Positions 1-9,676 of a stretch of 64,000 nt of DNA are shown here, in pieces. The stretch spans positions 61,628-125,627 of the forward strand of contig NZ_SMCO01000009.1 in assembly GCF_004346685.1 (NCBI RefSeq), in the 5' to 3' direction. The notes below the pieces were generated by a model. It did not search any database and was not told the origin of the DNA. It saw nothing but the letters and a program-made list of their open reading frames with translations. The stretch's first letter is position 1. Every line of letters begins with the position of its first letter. Made by a program: the position numbers and the translations under genes. This stretch comes from Sulfurirhabdus autotrophica. GTDB taxonomy: Bacteria; Pseudomonadota; Gammaproteobacteria; Burkholderiales; SMCO01.

Positions 1-658
1 ACTTTTCAATATCGTCAAAATAGATTGCAGCGACATCACTGCCAGTTTCTGCCATTTCTTCCAGATACTTCACTGCATCAGGTGCAGGTGAAAAAGGCAA
101 TCGATAGCGTAGCCCCTCGGAAATCGGGAACAAATCCAGATTCCGGTTATCTTCTTCAGTACTGAAAAAACCTTTCAGTTCTTCGCCTTTCCTGCCACTA
201 CACAGAAAATGGTAATCATCCACGGTGACATAACGAATGCCGGCATCAGCGAGTCCGGGCACTACGGTTGCCTCCCAGACTCGCTCAGTCAGCCAGGCGC
301 CGTCAGGACGGCTACCCAGTGTTTTTTTCAGTTTGTCCGATAACGCATTCACCTGACCGATCCGATCTTCATTGGGAATGACTGCCAGCACAGGTTCGGT
401 ATCGCCGCCACCAAACAATTCAGCCTGCCCTCTCCCCACCATTTCGCGCAGCATGGCCATATCTTTCGGATAATGCTGGAGCAAATAGTCCAGCAACCAT
501 CCGCTAAAATGAATGGCGTAATGAAAATCCGGGTAACGGTATAAGGTCTGGATGAATGGCTGATAGCATTTAAGATGTGCCTCTTCCAGCACTTCCGGGA
601 AATTGCCCACCGGTTGATGAGCATGCACTCCCAGCAGCAATTTCACAGAATGCGTCAT
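1..658 (-). CDS. GH57 family alpha-amylase / 4-alpha-glucanotransferase (N-terminal part, cut by window edge)
   Basis: Translating the minus strand from the ATG at 658 gives an open frame of about 219 residues that runs off the left end, so only the N-terminal half is present. It carries the GH57 signatures in order: HAHQPVGNF near residue 12, a GGGDTEPVLA segment near 84, WLTERVWE near 122 (family nucleophile Glu in ERVWE) and TVDDYHF near 144. The frame stops at the window edge inside IYFDDIEK, where the family places its catalytic Asp. GH57 enzymes rearrange or hydrolyse alpha-1,4-glucans in the cytoplasm, and the layout resembles the archaeal 4-alpha-glucanotransferases. The gene starts 17 nt after the CDGSH gene on the same strand, so the two are probably co-transcribed. 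Hydrolase versus transferase cannot be decided from the fragment. Confidence 0.85.
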   Translation of the reverse strand, partial: MTHSVKLLLGVHAHQPVGNFPEVLEEAHLKCYQPFIQTLYRYPDFHYAIHFSGWLLDYLLQHYPKDMAMLREMVGRGQAELFGGGDTEPVLAVIPNEDRIGQVNALSDKLKKTLGSRPDGAWLTERVWEATVVPGLADAGIRYVTVDDYHFLCSGRKGEELKGFFSTEEDNRNLDLFPISEGLRYRLPFSPAPDAVKYLEEMAETGSDVAAIYFDDIEK

Positions 659-675
659 AGGACTCTCGTTAATTT

Positions 676-912
676 TTACAGATCTTTGTGTGCACCATCA
701 CAAAATGGCACACCCTTGGTTTGCTTGCAGCCACATAGCCAAACTTTTTTCTTTTCATCCAAAGTAAATTTCTTTGGCGTAAATTCTGTATCTTTATGTG
801 ATCCATCGCAAAACGGCTGGTTTTTCGACTGACCACAAGAACACCAATAATAATCACCGGCTTCCAGTTCTACTCCATAGGGGGCTTTTTGTGCGCAAAC
901 AGGTTCAGACAT
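676..912 (-). CDS. CDGSH iron-sulfur domain protein (two CDGSH motifs)
   Basis: A 78-residue protein with two copies of the C-x-C-x2-[ST]-x3-P-x-C-D-G-[SA]-H iron-sulfur motif: CSCGQSKNQPFCDGSH near residues 24-39 and CGCKQTKGVPFCDGAH near 60-75. Each motif supplies three Cys and one His, the ligand set for a mitoNEET-type 2Fe-2S cluster, so two clusters per chain are expected. There is no membrane anchor or signal peptide, which makes it a soluble bacterial member. An AAGGAAG ribosome-binding site precedes the ATG. Double-CDGSH proteins are common in Proteobacteria and have no firmly assigned reaction; electron transfer or cluster transfer is the usual suggestion. It lies between a DAHP synthase and a GH57 gene. 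Confidence 0.9.
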   Translation of the reverse strand: MSEPVCAQKAPYGVELEAGDYYWCSCGQSKNQPFCDGSHKDTEFTPKKFTLDEKKKVWLCGCKQTKGVPFCDGAHKDL

Positions 913-938
913 TTTTACTTCCTTAATAATTTTATTGA

Positions 939-2060
939 TTACTTTTTTGATTGATAACGGTTAGCCAATTCCAATCTTTTCAGGTAGGCATCACGGGCAA
1001 TCTGCACGTCTTCCAGAAACATCGGCAACTCATCCAGCAACAAGGCTTGAGGGCCATCCACTAACGCCTTGGAAGGGTTAGGATGGAAGTCCACCAGCAC
1101 CATATTAGCACCTGCGATCACACCTTGGGCAACTACCTGCATGATATCCAGTATGCCATCCATCCCCATTACGCGCGTGCCAACAGAATGCGAGGGATCG
1201 ATGCAGACAGGCATACGCGTCAGGCGTTTGACTACAGGAACATGCGCAAAATCCACCAGATTGCGGTGCGGATCACCCATATTGGTTTTCATGCCGCGCA
1301 GACCAAACACGACTTTGCGGTTTCCTTCCGATGCCAGATATTCTGCCGCATTAAGAGACTCATCCAGAGTAATGCCAAAACCCCGTTTCAACAGAACCGG
1401 AAATTCATTCTGCCGCCCCACTATTTTGAGCAATTCAAAATTTTGGGTATTGCGCGTACCAATTTGCAGCATGACACCTGTGGCATTCCCGGTTTGATGC
1501 AGTGCCTCCAGAATCTCTGCCACATGAGATTCGTGGGTGATCTCCATTGCAATGACTTTAATGCCGTATTTACCGGCCAACTCGAACACATATGGTAAAC
1601 AGGTTTTACCATGCCCCTGAAAAGCATAGGGGTTTGTACGTGGTTTGTATGCGCCCATACGGGTGCATACCTGGCCGTTATCCCGCAAGGCTTTCATCAT
1701 CATCTCAACGTGCTCTGGCGTATCCACTGCACACAAACCAGCAAACACATTCAGTGTGTCCTGCCCAAAACGCACGCCATTGTAATCAAAATGCGTGGGC
1801 CTACCGTCATCCTTATGCCGACCCAGTACTCGGTATTCCTCTGAAACGCGCACAACGCGCTCAACACAAGGCAGGCTTTGCATGTAATCAAGAGAAAGTG
1901 CCGCTGTATTACCAATCAGGTAAATTTCAGTTAATTGCTGCTCTATACCCTGCTCATGATGAACACGAGCCCGGATATTAGGAAGATTTTCAAGATACCC
2001 CATCAATTGCAAATATTCAGGGCTTTGTGGATTAGAATTGGGTGTAAGAATCAAAATCAT
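939..2060 (-). CDS. DAHP synthase-like protein (3-deoxy-7-phosphoheptulonate synthase family, divergent)
   Basis: A 373-residue protein with the architecture of class I-beta DAHP synthases: a small N-terminal domain of about 90 residues, then a TIM barrel with AGLCAVD, RMGAYKPRTNPYAFQG, QIGTRNTQNF, LLKRGF and DPSHSVGTR. DAHP synthase joins phosphoenolpyruvate and erythrose-4-phosphate in the first step of the shikimate pathway. The barrel Cys (AGLC), the His (DPSH) and the final Asp (ALVD) metal ligands are visible. The usual CERG segment reads GLRG, and the usual metal-binding Glu in VEVHPEP appears as Asp in VDFHPNP. It may therefore be a divergent subfamily or a paralogue with altered activity; a second DAHP synthase elsewhere in the genome would not be surprising. 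The start is the first ATG; the ribosome-binding site is weak. Confidence 0.8.
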   Translation of the reverse strand: MILILTPNSNPQSPEYLQLMGYLENLPNIRARVHHEQGIEQQLTEIYLIGNTAALSLDYMQSLPCVERVVRVSEEYRVLGRHKDDGRPTHFDYNGVRFGQDTLNVFAGLCAVDTPEHVEMMMKALRDNGQVCTRMGAYKPRTNPYAFQGHGKTCLPYVFELAGKYGIKVIAMEITHESHVAEILEALHQTGNATGVMLQIGTRNTQNFELLKIVGRQNEFPVLLKRGFGITLDESLNAAEYLASEGNRKVVFGLRGMKTNMGDPHRNLVDFAHVPVVKRLTRMPVCIDPSHSVGTRVMGMDGILDIMQVVAQGVIAGANMVLVDFHPNPSKALVDGPQALLLDELPMFLEDVQIARDAYLKRLELANRYQSKK

Positions 2061-2272
2061 GGCTGTTGGTATCCAGTGATACTATCGCTACAGTAGAAAT
2101 AGTAAGATAGCGCGCAATAAAAAGCGTAACAGCTAGATTCTAGCGTAAAAATTACGAACTTGATAAGTTATTCACCAAGCATATCACCTTAAAATTCACA
2201 GAAGAGCAATGCAAGCGCAAACAGGCAGCTTTTAAAAAACCACCCAATACGCCCCCGCTGATTTCAAAAAAC

Positions 2273-2614
2273 TCAGTGGGTCATTTGAGCTGAACTGAGC
2301 AACCGCGTAATCTCAGCTTCCGCTTCTATCCAATCCTGAGCAGAGTTACCACCTTCGAATCCACGCTTTTCAGCTCGGTAATAGGCTGCTTCAGCGATCA
2401 TTCTGTAACGCTGCTCCGGGCTGAATTCAATTTTTTTCTTGCCGCCCACCGCTGCCTTTGCGGCAGTCGTTTTTTTCGTGGTGGCAGCACTGCTTTTAGC
2501 TGCAGCAGGTTTTTTAGCTACGGCTGTCGCGGCTTTCTTTTCTGGCATTTTTTTGGTTGCTGCTGGTGTACCCTTTTTGACAGGCGCTTTGGTAATTGCT
2601 TTGGCTTGAGTCAT
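2273..2614 (-). CDS. DUF2934 protein with lysine/alanine-rich histone-like tail
   Basis: A 113-residue protein in two parts. Residues 1 to about 62 are almost entirely Lys, Ala, Thr and Pro (repeated KKPAAAK- and KKTTAAK-like stretches), resembling histone H1 or AlgP-type tails and likely to bind nucleic acid. Residues about 63-110 match the DUF2934 pattern: an I-A-E-A-A-Y-x-R-A-E-x-R-G-F core followed by QDWIEAEAEI. The strong GAAGGAGA ribosome-binding site just before the ATG fixes the start. The function of DUF2934 is unknown; nucleoid or stress association is inference from the basic tail. It appears monocistronic, with 211 nt to the next gene downstream. Confidence 0.8.
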   Translation of the reverse strand: MTQAKAITKAPVKKGTPAATKKMPEKKAATAVAKKPAAAKSSAATTKKTTAAKAAVGGKKKIEFSPEQRYRMIAEAAYYRAEKRGFEGGNSAQDWIEAEAEITRLLSSAQMTH

Positions 2615-3136
2615 TAGATTTCTCCTTCAAAAACACGACACATCAAACTGCTTTCGCATGGGAAGGCAGTGGTATTTTCATACTGAATATACATTTATAG
2701 CATAGACTAAAACAAAAGGAATACACTCGCATTACTCCGATATTTTTCAGTTGATATTTCACTCGCTAGCAATACTACCAACCCTGTGTGACGATCAGAT
2801 TAACGGCATGTTACAGTTTACTGATGAGCAATATACGTACCAGCTATCAACTTGCTATTCGCATCACCTCTTTGAAAAATAAAATATAAATTCCGGATCA
2901 GTAAGAACAACCAGGAATGCCAAGAGCAATTCAATGCAAGCCGTTAAATTTAGGGATATTTTTAAATATCAAATAGACGTGAAAAATGAATTACACTTGT
3001 ATGGTATGTTTTTACATACGATTTAATGTGAAATTGTTTTACCAAATAAACGTCAAGGGTTCTTGCACCCATGTTGTGCAAGATCAAACCCCACCGCACC
3101 AATCTGGCGCAAATGGGCACCCATTTTCGGGAATGC
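2615..3136. other. 522-bp intergenic region with four short inverted repeats
   Basis: No convincing gene; the short overlapping frames on both strands have no recognisable domain and no good ribosome-binding site. The half next to tldD holds four perfect small inverted repeats: GATATTT at 2955-2961 with AAATATC at 2964-2970, GTATGT at 3004-3009 with ACATAC at 3014-3019, TCTTGCAC at 3061-3068 with GTGCAAGA at 3076-3083, and AAATGGG at 3111-3117 with CCCATTT at 3120-3126. The last two lie directly downstream of the tldD stop codon and could fold in its 3' untranslated region, although no T-run follows. The half next to the DUF2934 start presumably holds that gene's promoter. Confidence 0.6.
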
Positions 3137-4615
3137 TTAAGCTGTACCACCTACAGTCAAGCCATCTATACGTAGCGTAGGTTGCCCTACTCCCACAGGA
3201 ACACTTTGACCTTCTTTACCGCAAGTTCCGACACCCGGATCCAGCGCCATATCATTGCCAATCATGGAAACACGAGTCAATACATCTGGTCCGTTACCGA
3301 TTAGGGTCGCTCCTTTAACCGGGTAGGTAATTTTGCCATCTTCAATCATGTACGCTTCAGCCGCTGAGAATACAAACTTGCCACTGGTGATATCTACCTG
3401 CCCACCCCCAAAATTAGCTGCATACAGACCATGCTTCACTGACTTTATAATTTCCTGCGGATCTTTATCACCATTCAGCATATAAGTGTTAGTCATGCGT
3501 GGCATAGGGATATGAGCAAAAGACTCGCGCCGCGCATTTCCCGTGACAGGCACCCCCATTAAACGGGCATTCAATGTATCTTGCATGTAGCCCTTGAGTA
3601 CGCCGTTCTCGATCAGCACGGTACACTGGGTCGGATTGCCTTCGTCGTCTACATTCAAAGAACCACGGCGGCGCGCAATCGTGCCATCATCTACCACTGT
3701 CACACCGGTAGCTGCCACACGCTCACCAACACGACCACTAAACGCGGAACTGCCTTTGCGGTTGAAGTCACCTTCCAGACCATGCCCTATTGCTTCATGC
3801 AACAAAATGCCAGGCCAACCTGCACCAAGAACCACAGTCATCGAGCCTGCCGGAGCCGGACGCGCATCCAGATTAACCAGCGCCTGATGGACAGCTTGCT
3901 GAGCGTAGGTTTTTAACACTTCTTCGGTAAAATAAGCGTAATCAAAGCGGCCACCACCTCCAGCACTGCCCTGTTCACGCTTGCCGTTGGATTCCGCAAT
4001 TACTTGCAATGACAAACGCACCAGAGGACGCACGTCAGCTGCCATATGGCCGTCAGAACGAGCAATCAGCACTACATCATATTCACTTGCCAGAGATGCC
4101 ATTACTTGGGTGATACGGGGATCGATTGCGCGCGCATACTTTTCCAGACGCTCCAGGAGTGCGACTTTCTCTGCGTCTTTCAGACTTGCCAGCGGATCAT
4201 GAGGCTGGTAGAGGCTGTGCCCACCTGCCCGCTGGATAACATGTGTTGAATGCGCCGCACCCGCTTTAGCAATCGCACGAGTTGCATCACCAGCCTGATT
4301 CAAAGCATTCAGACTGATATCATCTGAATAGGCAAAAGCCGTTTTTTCACCGGAAACCGCTCGCACACCTACACCTTGCTCGATATTGAAACTGCCAGAT
4401 TTGACCTGCCCTTCTTCCAGGCTCCATCCCTCAGAGCGAGTGTACTGAAAATACAAATCAGCATAATCCACATGGTGAGTCATGATTTTGTCGAACACAG
4501 AAGTCAATTCTGGCGTATCAAGGTTATAAGGTGCCAGCAGACAACCGTGGGCGGTTGCGAATAATGTCTCAGCTCCAGGAATCAGGATGCCGGATTCGGC
4601 TTGAGTAGGTTTCAT
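3137..4615 (-). CDS. tldD: metalloprotease TldD
   Basis: A 492-residue protein of the TldD/PmbA family. The zinc-protease motif [11 protein letters not shown] is at residues 273-278 (H-E-x-x-x-H), with the conserved [12 protein letters not shown] lead-in, and the C-terminal domain has TCGKEGQ and [19 protein letters not shown]. In E. coli TldD forms a heterodimer with TldE/PmbA that degrades unfolded peptides, processes microcin B17 and affects CcdA antitoxin turnover. No pmbA is visible here. It is the last gene of the acs-yhdP-nit-tldD minus-strand block; yhdP-nit-tldD is a conserved order in beta- and gammaproteobacteria. The length matches the family (about 480 residues). Confidence 0.95.
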   Translation of the reverse strand: MKPTQAESGILIPGAETLFATAHGCLLAPYNLDTPELTSVFDKIMTHHVDYADLYFQYTRSEGWSLEEGQVKSGSFNIEQGVGVRAVSGEKTAFAYSDDISLNALNQAGDATRAIAKAGAAHSTHVIQRAGGHSLYQPHDPLASLKDAEKVALLERLEKYARAIDPRITQVMASLASEYDVVLIARSDGHMAADVRPLVRLSLQVIAESNGKREQGSAGGGGRFDYAYFTEEVLKTYAQQAVHQALVNLDARPAPAGSMTVVLGAGWPGILLHEAIGHGLEGDFNRKGSSAFSGRVGERVAATGVTVVDDGTIARRRGSLNVDDEGNPTQCTVLIENGVLKGYMQDTLNARLMGVPVTGNARRESFAHIPMPRMTNTYMLNGDKDPQEIIKSVKHGLYAANFGGGQVDITSGKFVFSAAEAYMIEDGKITYPVKGATLIGNGPDVLTRVSMIGNDMALDPGVGTCGKEGQSVPVGVGQPTLRIDGLTVGGTA

Positions 4616-4650
4616 ATATTTAATCTTGGTTCCGCAGCGTTAAGAAGAAT

Positions 4651-4680
4651 TTGTAGCCATTTTAAATAAGATGGCTACAA
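4651..4680. repeat. perfect 10-bp inverted repeat between nit and tldD
   Basis: TTGTAGCCAT at 4651-4660 is followed after 10 nt by its exact reverse complement ATGGCTACAA at 4671-4680. It lies in the 89-nt gap downstream of nit and upstream of tldD on the minus strand. A stem-loop here could end or stabilise the upstream transcript, but the following minus-strand bases (ATTCTTCTT) are only moderately U-rich, so an intrinsic terminator is uncertain. Confidence 0.55.
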
Positions 4681-4704
4681 GTCCATAAAGTTTCAAGAGG
4701 AGGG

Positions 4705-5616
4705 TCAAGCTTTAACGTTCACCACTTCAAAATCAAAACTGGTAATCGTACGATGTTTCAATGCAGGCAGACTTTTACGCAAACTAGCCTGATAGGCTGG
4801 ATTAATTCCTGCAACTACCACACCTGACCCACGCGGGAGGCGATCCAGAATAACACCCCATGGATCCACAATCATGCTGTTTCCGTGCGTTTCTCTGCCA
4901 CTCAAGTGATATCCACCTTGCGCAGGCGCTAAAACATAAGCCAGATTTTCAATCGCTCTGGCGCGTACGAGCGTTTCCCAATGCGCTTTACCTGTGGTTT
5001 CGGTAAAAGCTGACGGTACCACAATAATGTCTACATCCTTCATCGCGCGATAAAGTTCAGGGAAGCGTAAATCATAGCAGATTGACAATCCGATTTTGCC
5101 AAACGGCGTTTCCACTACGACGATACGGTCTCCCGGTTCGATGGTTTTTTCTTCGCGAAAAACTTCATTGCCAAGATCCAGACCAAACAGATGTATTTTG
5201 TCATAGCGCGCGACCAACTTACCCTTGTCATCGTATACCAGTGTGCTATTGCGCACTTTGTTGGGCAGGGATGACTCTAAAGGAATGGAACCGCCTATCA
5301 GCCAAATCTTATGCTTTTTAGCCATTTGACTTAAAAACTTCTGAATAGGACCTTTACCTTCCTCCTCACGCACAGCTACCTTATCTGTATCTTTAAGCCC
5401 CATAATGGCGAAATATTCAGGCAGCGCCACCAGTTTAGCGCCCTGCGCCGCCGCACTGCCAATGAGTCGTTCTGCCTCAGACAAATTTGCAGCCACATTG
5501 GGCCCTGAAGCCATCTGTATCGCAGCAATCCGGCAGACGCCCGGTTGTGGCTTCGCTTTCCCTACGGGTGGCCTGGCTTTTTTTCTGGCAAAGCTGGATT
5601 GTGTTTTTTCAGTCAT
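4705..5616 (-). CDS. carbon-nitrogen hydrolase (Nit / omega-amidase type)
   Basis: A 303-residue nitrilase-superfamily protein with the complete Glu-Lys-Cys triad: E67 in LVALPEYF, K140 in YDKIHLFG and C180 in LSICYDLRFPELYR. The sequence is closest in style to Nit1/Nit2 (omega-amidase or deaminated-glutathione amidase) proteins, which are commonly found beside yhdP and tldD. The first 26 residues are basic and Pro-rich and precede the usual family start; an internal start is possible, but the first ATG keeps one continuous frame and I see no stronger ribosome-binding site inside. The protein is cytoplasmic. The exact substrate cannot be read from sequence. Confidence 0.88.
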   Translation of the reverse strand: MTEKTQSSFARKKARPPVGKAKPQPGVCRIAAIQMASGPNVAANLSEAERLIGSAAAQGAKLVALPEYFAIMGLKDTDKVAVREEEGKGPIQKFLSQMAKKHKIWLIGGSIPLESSLPNKVRNSTLVYDDKGKLVARYDKIHLFGLDLGNEVFREEKTIEPGDRIVVVETPFGKIGLSICYDLRFPELYRAMKDVDIIVVPSAFTETTGKAHWETLVRARAIENLAYVLAPAQGGYHLSGRETHGNSMIVDPWGVILDRLPRGSGVVVAGINPAYQASLRKSLPALKHRTITSFDFEVVNVKA

Positions 5617-5809
5617 CTCAGTTCTCTGATTTCTCTATTTATTCGTTAATTCTGGTACAGATTATGCTCCAGATCAACACCCTCATTTTCAACAAAAGGT
5701 ACATATTCCAAAACACCAAAAGCATCATTAGCAATGTCATTTTTAAATGCTTTTAATCTGTTTTGAACAACTAAACCTGAATGATCACAGCCTTTCAACT
5801 CTCAGCCCA

Positions 5810-8800
5810 TTATTCTGTAGTTACGGCAGTTTCGCGCTTCACTTTAGCCACAATCGGGTCATTCCATGTACCTGTAATACTGTACTGATAGGATATTAAT
5901 TGCCCAAGTGGATTTTTAAGTACTTTCTGGAGTAGCAAAGTGGTCAACCCAACCACCGGCCCCCCTAAAAATGCCCCGGCAACCGAAACTCCTTCGCCTA
6001 CCGCAGGGGTTACTTTAACAAGCAACTTTTGCGTTTCATGCGCAAGGTCGGTTTCCCCGCTCATTTTAACCGTTGCCGCTGGGCCTTCGATAGTAAAATC
6101 ATCGCTATTCAACACGCCACGCTCTATCTTCATGCTACCTGAAATATTATCAAACGCGAACCCTTCGCTAAAAACGTCTCTAAAATCCAATGTAATCCGC
6201 CGAGGCAAGGCCTGCAAACTCAGAATACCCAATAACTTGCCGAAACCCGGCTCGATTTTTAAAAACTGTCCGTTTGAGGCATCCAGTATAAAATTTCCGG
6301 ACATGCTGGAATAATCGAGTTCGGAAGGACTGCCTGCCCAGGATAGTTGCCCATCCAATTTCGCTGTTCCTCGTTTGACGCTATCAGGGTAACCGAACCG
6401 CGCTAAAAATTTGCCAACATCTTTCACTTCCAGATTAATTTTGGCTTGGGTATTGGGCTGTGCCAACCATGCTTCCCAGAGGCCGCTCATTTTAAGCACC
6501 ATGTCGGGGTTAGTGAGTTTGAGGTTTTCAATCTTCCAGTCATTCCCCTGCTGCACAGCCAGCACTTCCAGTTTGCCTAGTTTTCTGCGCTTGATTTCAA
6601 GACTTTCTGCAATAATATCCAGCGCAGGAAGTTCTTTATACGTCGTGGTAGCCAGCTTTGAATCGGGCTGGGTAGATATGGAATCAGGAATGGACAAGTT
6701 TTTTAAACGTGCATATACCCTTCCCTTTTCTCTGGAATTCCAATTCACTTCCCCATTCATTTCATTGCTGGCCAGCGTGGCCTGCCAACTATCTCCCATT
6801 TTCCATGCATTCATATGAAATGCATTAAAACGCTTATTGAATATGTCCAGCGTATCAACTGACAGATTCATGCCTGAAAGATCAATCAGCGGTTCCCGAC
6901 CTGTCTGTGCAGGAATTTGAGCGAATATATTTCGCCATTGATCCAGATTCAAATAGGGAAGTGTCCCTGTCGCCCACACTCCGTCCCCAGTGAGCTTTGC
7001 CTCGCTACCGCCAAAAGTGAGTGCACCACTATCAATACTCGCTTTATCTCCATCTCGTTTTAGCATCAGCTTAGCTGACAATACCTTTCCATAGTTTAAT
7101 GAGATGAGATCCTCTTGCGCGGAAGTAATCTTTTTTGTCACACGAAGTGGTACCACACTTGCTGCCGCTTTTGTAAAAGGTGGCGGCAGATCCAAAGCCA
7201 ATCCCTTTAATGCAGATTCCACCACGATATCTGCCTGCTGATTTTTCATGGTAATCAAACCGCGCCAATCCGTTGTACCATTCACATACTTCGCTAAAGG
7301 GTTAGTCGTATACTTCCTTAAACCTTCTCCGCTCAACTTACCCTGAGCAACAATACGAATCGTTTTGTCTGGCTGCGTATTTGCCTGTACTGACATGGGC
7401 AACCCAAATGCCTGAGCTGACACATTCGGTATTTTTATATTCGCTTCAGTAAACGCCAACGTGCCATTAACTTTTTCCAGTGTAGGCGCGTCCTGACTAA
7501 ATTGAACCGTGTCGTTCATAAACTGGTAGGTGCCTGATATCTTTGTATCAATGGTGTGGCGCAAAGGCACCTGAAGTTTAAGCGCCAACTTGCCATTTCC
7601 ACTCATTTTCACCCCGCTGGAAAAGCCTCCTATCATGTCCGACACCGGACTCTGATTAACGTAGCGTATAAAATCATCAGCGGACCCCTGAGCTTGCCCC
7701 TCTACCAGCAACATCTCATCAAAAACCAGCAAATCAGGTATTTGCACTTTAACCTTTTGCAGCCCTACGCCAAAAATACTGGCTTTAGACACATTCACTT
7801 CCATTCGCTTGCCCTGAAACAGCAAATCTCCGGAGATATTCTCAATGATTGGCCACCCACTAACATATTCGAGACCGCCTCCATTCACTTTCGCCCTGAC
7901 CTGAAAAATTCCTTTTTTATCATCCACAAAGGGAAAGTCCGCCAGATCACCCTTGAGGCGAACATGAACATCATTTGAAAAGCCTGCCAAGAAAGCCGTA
8001 TCCAGCCAATCACGGGCAGATTGACCCACTATCAGGGGAATATACCGACCGACGTAACGTGCATCAGCGCGGTTCAAATTACCTGTCAGATCAATCTCTC
8101 CAGGCGATCCAGTTTTGGATTGATAGCGTCCATAAGCACTGCCTGCCAAATGTGCGTTTGCAAATGACACATTGGCCAGTTTAACTTCCAGATTTTTTTG
8201 CTTGATTTTCCAATTAATCTGGGCTGTTAGCGTATCAAACGGAATGGGCTCCCGAAACACCTTTACCAGTTCAACTTTTGCACGGTGTGAATTTAAAGAC
8301 AGCGCCCCACCATTTTCGTTGGCATCCAGATTACCGCTCAGTCCTGAAAACCCTGGAAGATCCTGATATGAATTTATCCCGACATTTGCGAACTGGCCTT
8401 TGACATTATAAGTTTTTGGTGAATTCCAGTCACCACGCCATTTTAACGAAAATTCCGGGAAACTCCCCTGTGGTGAGAGTTCCAGCAATTTTCGGCGCTC
8501 ATCCCGATCCACAGGCACATACTCAGAAAGTGCCAATAGTGGTTTCAGCGCGATATTTTCCGCCTTTACCTCTCCTTCTGCGGGAGCTTTTACCGTTGCC
8601 ATTTTGAAAGTAGCGGTAAAAGCCGCCGGGCCCAATGACAATCCATCTTGCATGGATAATTTTAGTTTGTTTGAAGTAAATACTTGTCCATTTTGAATAG
8701 ACTTCCAACCCAATCGGCCCTGCAATTCTTTTAAATTCAATATGGGCAAATCTGCAGCAAATTGCGTTCTCACATTTTTTAAATGGGTGTCTAATGTGAG

Positions 8801-9661
8801 TTCATTAACTTGTTTGCTTGCAAAACCTAGCCAAAACTGAACCGAGCCAATTCCATATTGCAAATCAACTGGGTAAGTCAGCCATTGACGCCAGCCTTCA
8901 ATATTGGCGTAATCAAGACGCGCATACAAAGTCCCTTTCCAGCGGTTCAAATCATTTAGGGATTTTCCTGTGACATCCCCACGAACATCCAGCGGCTTTG
9001 CCAATACTGAGGGTGGAGAGGCCTGGATACCAAAAAGATGACGGGCGCCATGATTTTCAAGCTTCAAGCTCACTTTGGTGAGTACCAAAGGCGGCGCATT
9101 CCGTTGATTGTCTTGCCATAAAATAACAGCATTACGCACTGTAATTTCATTTTGCTTGAGCATCCAGTCTGCAAAGCCACTCTCTGCATCGGATTGATTG
9201 ACGACGACTCCAGCAACGTATATCAATCCATCAACATCCCGGCGCACGGCCAGACTAGGCTGATTTATTTCCAGGGAGTGGAAGCGTGCTTCACCCAGAA
9301 ACAGCGTCCACCAGGAAAGGGTGTTTTCAATCTGGCTGAGATACAAGGCCGGTCGACCCTGTTTATCAAAAACCTGTACATCCCGCAACACAAAATGAGG
9401 TCTTAACCCCTCCCAGCCTGCCTCGATTTTACCGATTGTGACTCGCTGACCGGCGGCTTGACTGATTGATGTGGCGATAGATTCACGATACTTGGCAATA
9501 TCGGGCAACACCCAATAGCGAAGCGTCAACACCACAGCAGAAAACAGCAAAAACAGCAATAACACCCCGTAAACAAGGGCATGACGGTGCCAGCGAAAAA
9601 CTGTTAACGCAAAAGATGAAACGGAGCCTGCGAGGGCTTTCCATGTTCTCTCCGTTTTCAT
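5810..9661 (-). CDS. yhdP: YhdP family protein (AsmA-like, TIGR02099 type)
   Basis: A very large protein of 1283 residues with one N-terminal membrane segment (about residues 27-50, LVYGVLLLFLLFSAVVLTLRY-like) and then a long, mostly periplasmic beta-rich chain that ends in an AsmA_2-like region (FLKIEPGFGKLLGIL, GPAATVKMSGETDL, SYQYSITGTWNDP). YhdP belongs to the AsmA clan with TamB and YdbH, proteins thought to bridge the periplasm and move phospholipids to the outer membrane. The length matches the family (about 1250-1300). It starts 15 nt after the acs stop codon and is followed by nit and tldD, its standard neighbours. The intergenic gap before nit (about 190 nt) holds nothing I recognise. 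Confidence 0.93.
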   Translation of the reverse strand: MKTERTWKALAGSVSSFALTVFRWHRHALVYGVLLLFLLFSAVVLTLRYWVLPDIAKYRESIATSISQAAGQRVTIGKIEAGWEGLRPHFVLRDVQVFDKQGRPALYLSQIENTLSWWTLFLGEARFHSLEINQPSLAVRRDVDGLIYVAGVVVNQSDAESGFADWMLKQNEITVRNAVILWQDNQRNAPPLVLTKVSLKLENHGARHLFGIQASPPSVLAKPLDVRGDVTGKSLNDLNRWKGTLYARLDYANIEGWRQWLTYPVDLQYGIGSVQFWLGFASKQVNELTLDTHLKNVRTQFAADLPILNLKELQGRLGWKSIQNGQVFTSNKLKLSMQDGLSLGPAAFTATFKMATVKAPAEGEVKAENIALKPLLALSEYVPVDRDERRKLLELSPQGSFPEFSLKWRGDWNSPKTYNVKGQFANVGINSYQDLPGFSGLSGNLDANENGGALSLNSHRAKVELVKVFREPIPFDTLTAQINWKIKQKNLEVKLANVSFANAHLAGSAYGRYQSKTGSPGEIDLTGNLNRADARYVGRYIPLIVGQSARDWLDTAFLAGFSNDVHVRLKGDLADFPFVDDKKGIFQVRAKVNGGGLEYVSGWPIIENISGDLLFQGKRMEVNVSKASIFGVGLQKVKVQIPDLLVFDEMLLVEGQAQGSADDFIRYVNQSPVSDMIGGFSSGVKMSGNGKLALKLQVPLRHTIDTKISGTYQFMNDTVQFSQDAPTLEKVNGTLAFTEANIKIPNVSAQAFGLPMSVQANTQPDKTIRIVAQGKLSGEGLRKYTTNPLAKYVNGTTDWRGLITMKNQQADIVVESALKGLALDLPPPFTKAAASVVPLRVTKKITSAQEDLISLNYGKVLSAKLMLKRDGDKASIDSGALTFGGSEAKLTGDGVWATGTLPYLNLDQWRNIFAQIPAQTGREPLIDLSGMNLSVDTLDIFNKRFNAFHMNAWKMGDSWQATLASNEMNGEVNWNSREKGRVYARLKNLSIPDSISTQPDSKLATTTYKELPALDIIAESLEIKRRKLGKLEVLAVQQGNDWKIENLKLTNPDMVLKMSGLWEAWLAQPNTQAKINLEVKDVGKFLARFGYPDSVKRGTAKLDGQLSWAGSPSELDYSSMSGNFILDASNGQFLKIEPGFGKLLGILSLQALPRRITLDFRDVFSEGFAFDNISGSMKIERGVLNSDDFTIEGPAATVKMSGETDLAHETQKLLVKVTPAVGEGVSVAGAFLGGPVVGLTTLLLQKVLKNPLGQLISYQYSITGTWNDPIVAKVKRETAVTTE

Positions 9662-9676
9662 CTCTTCTTTCTCATC

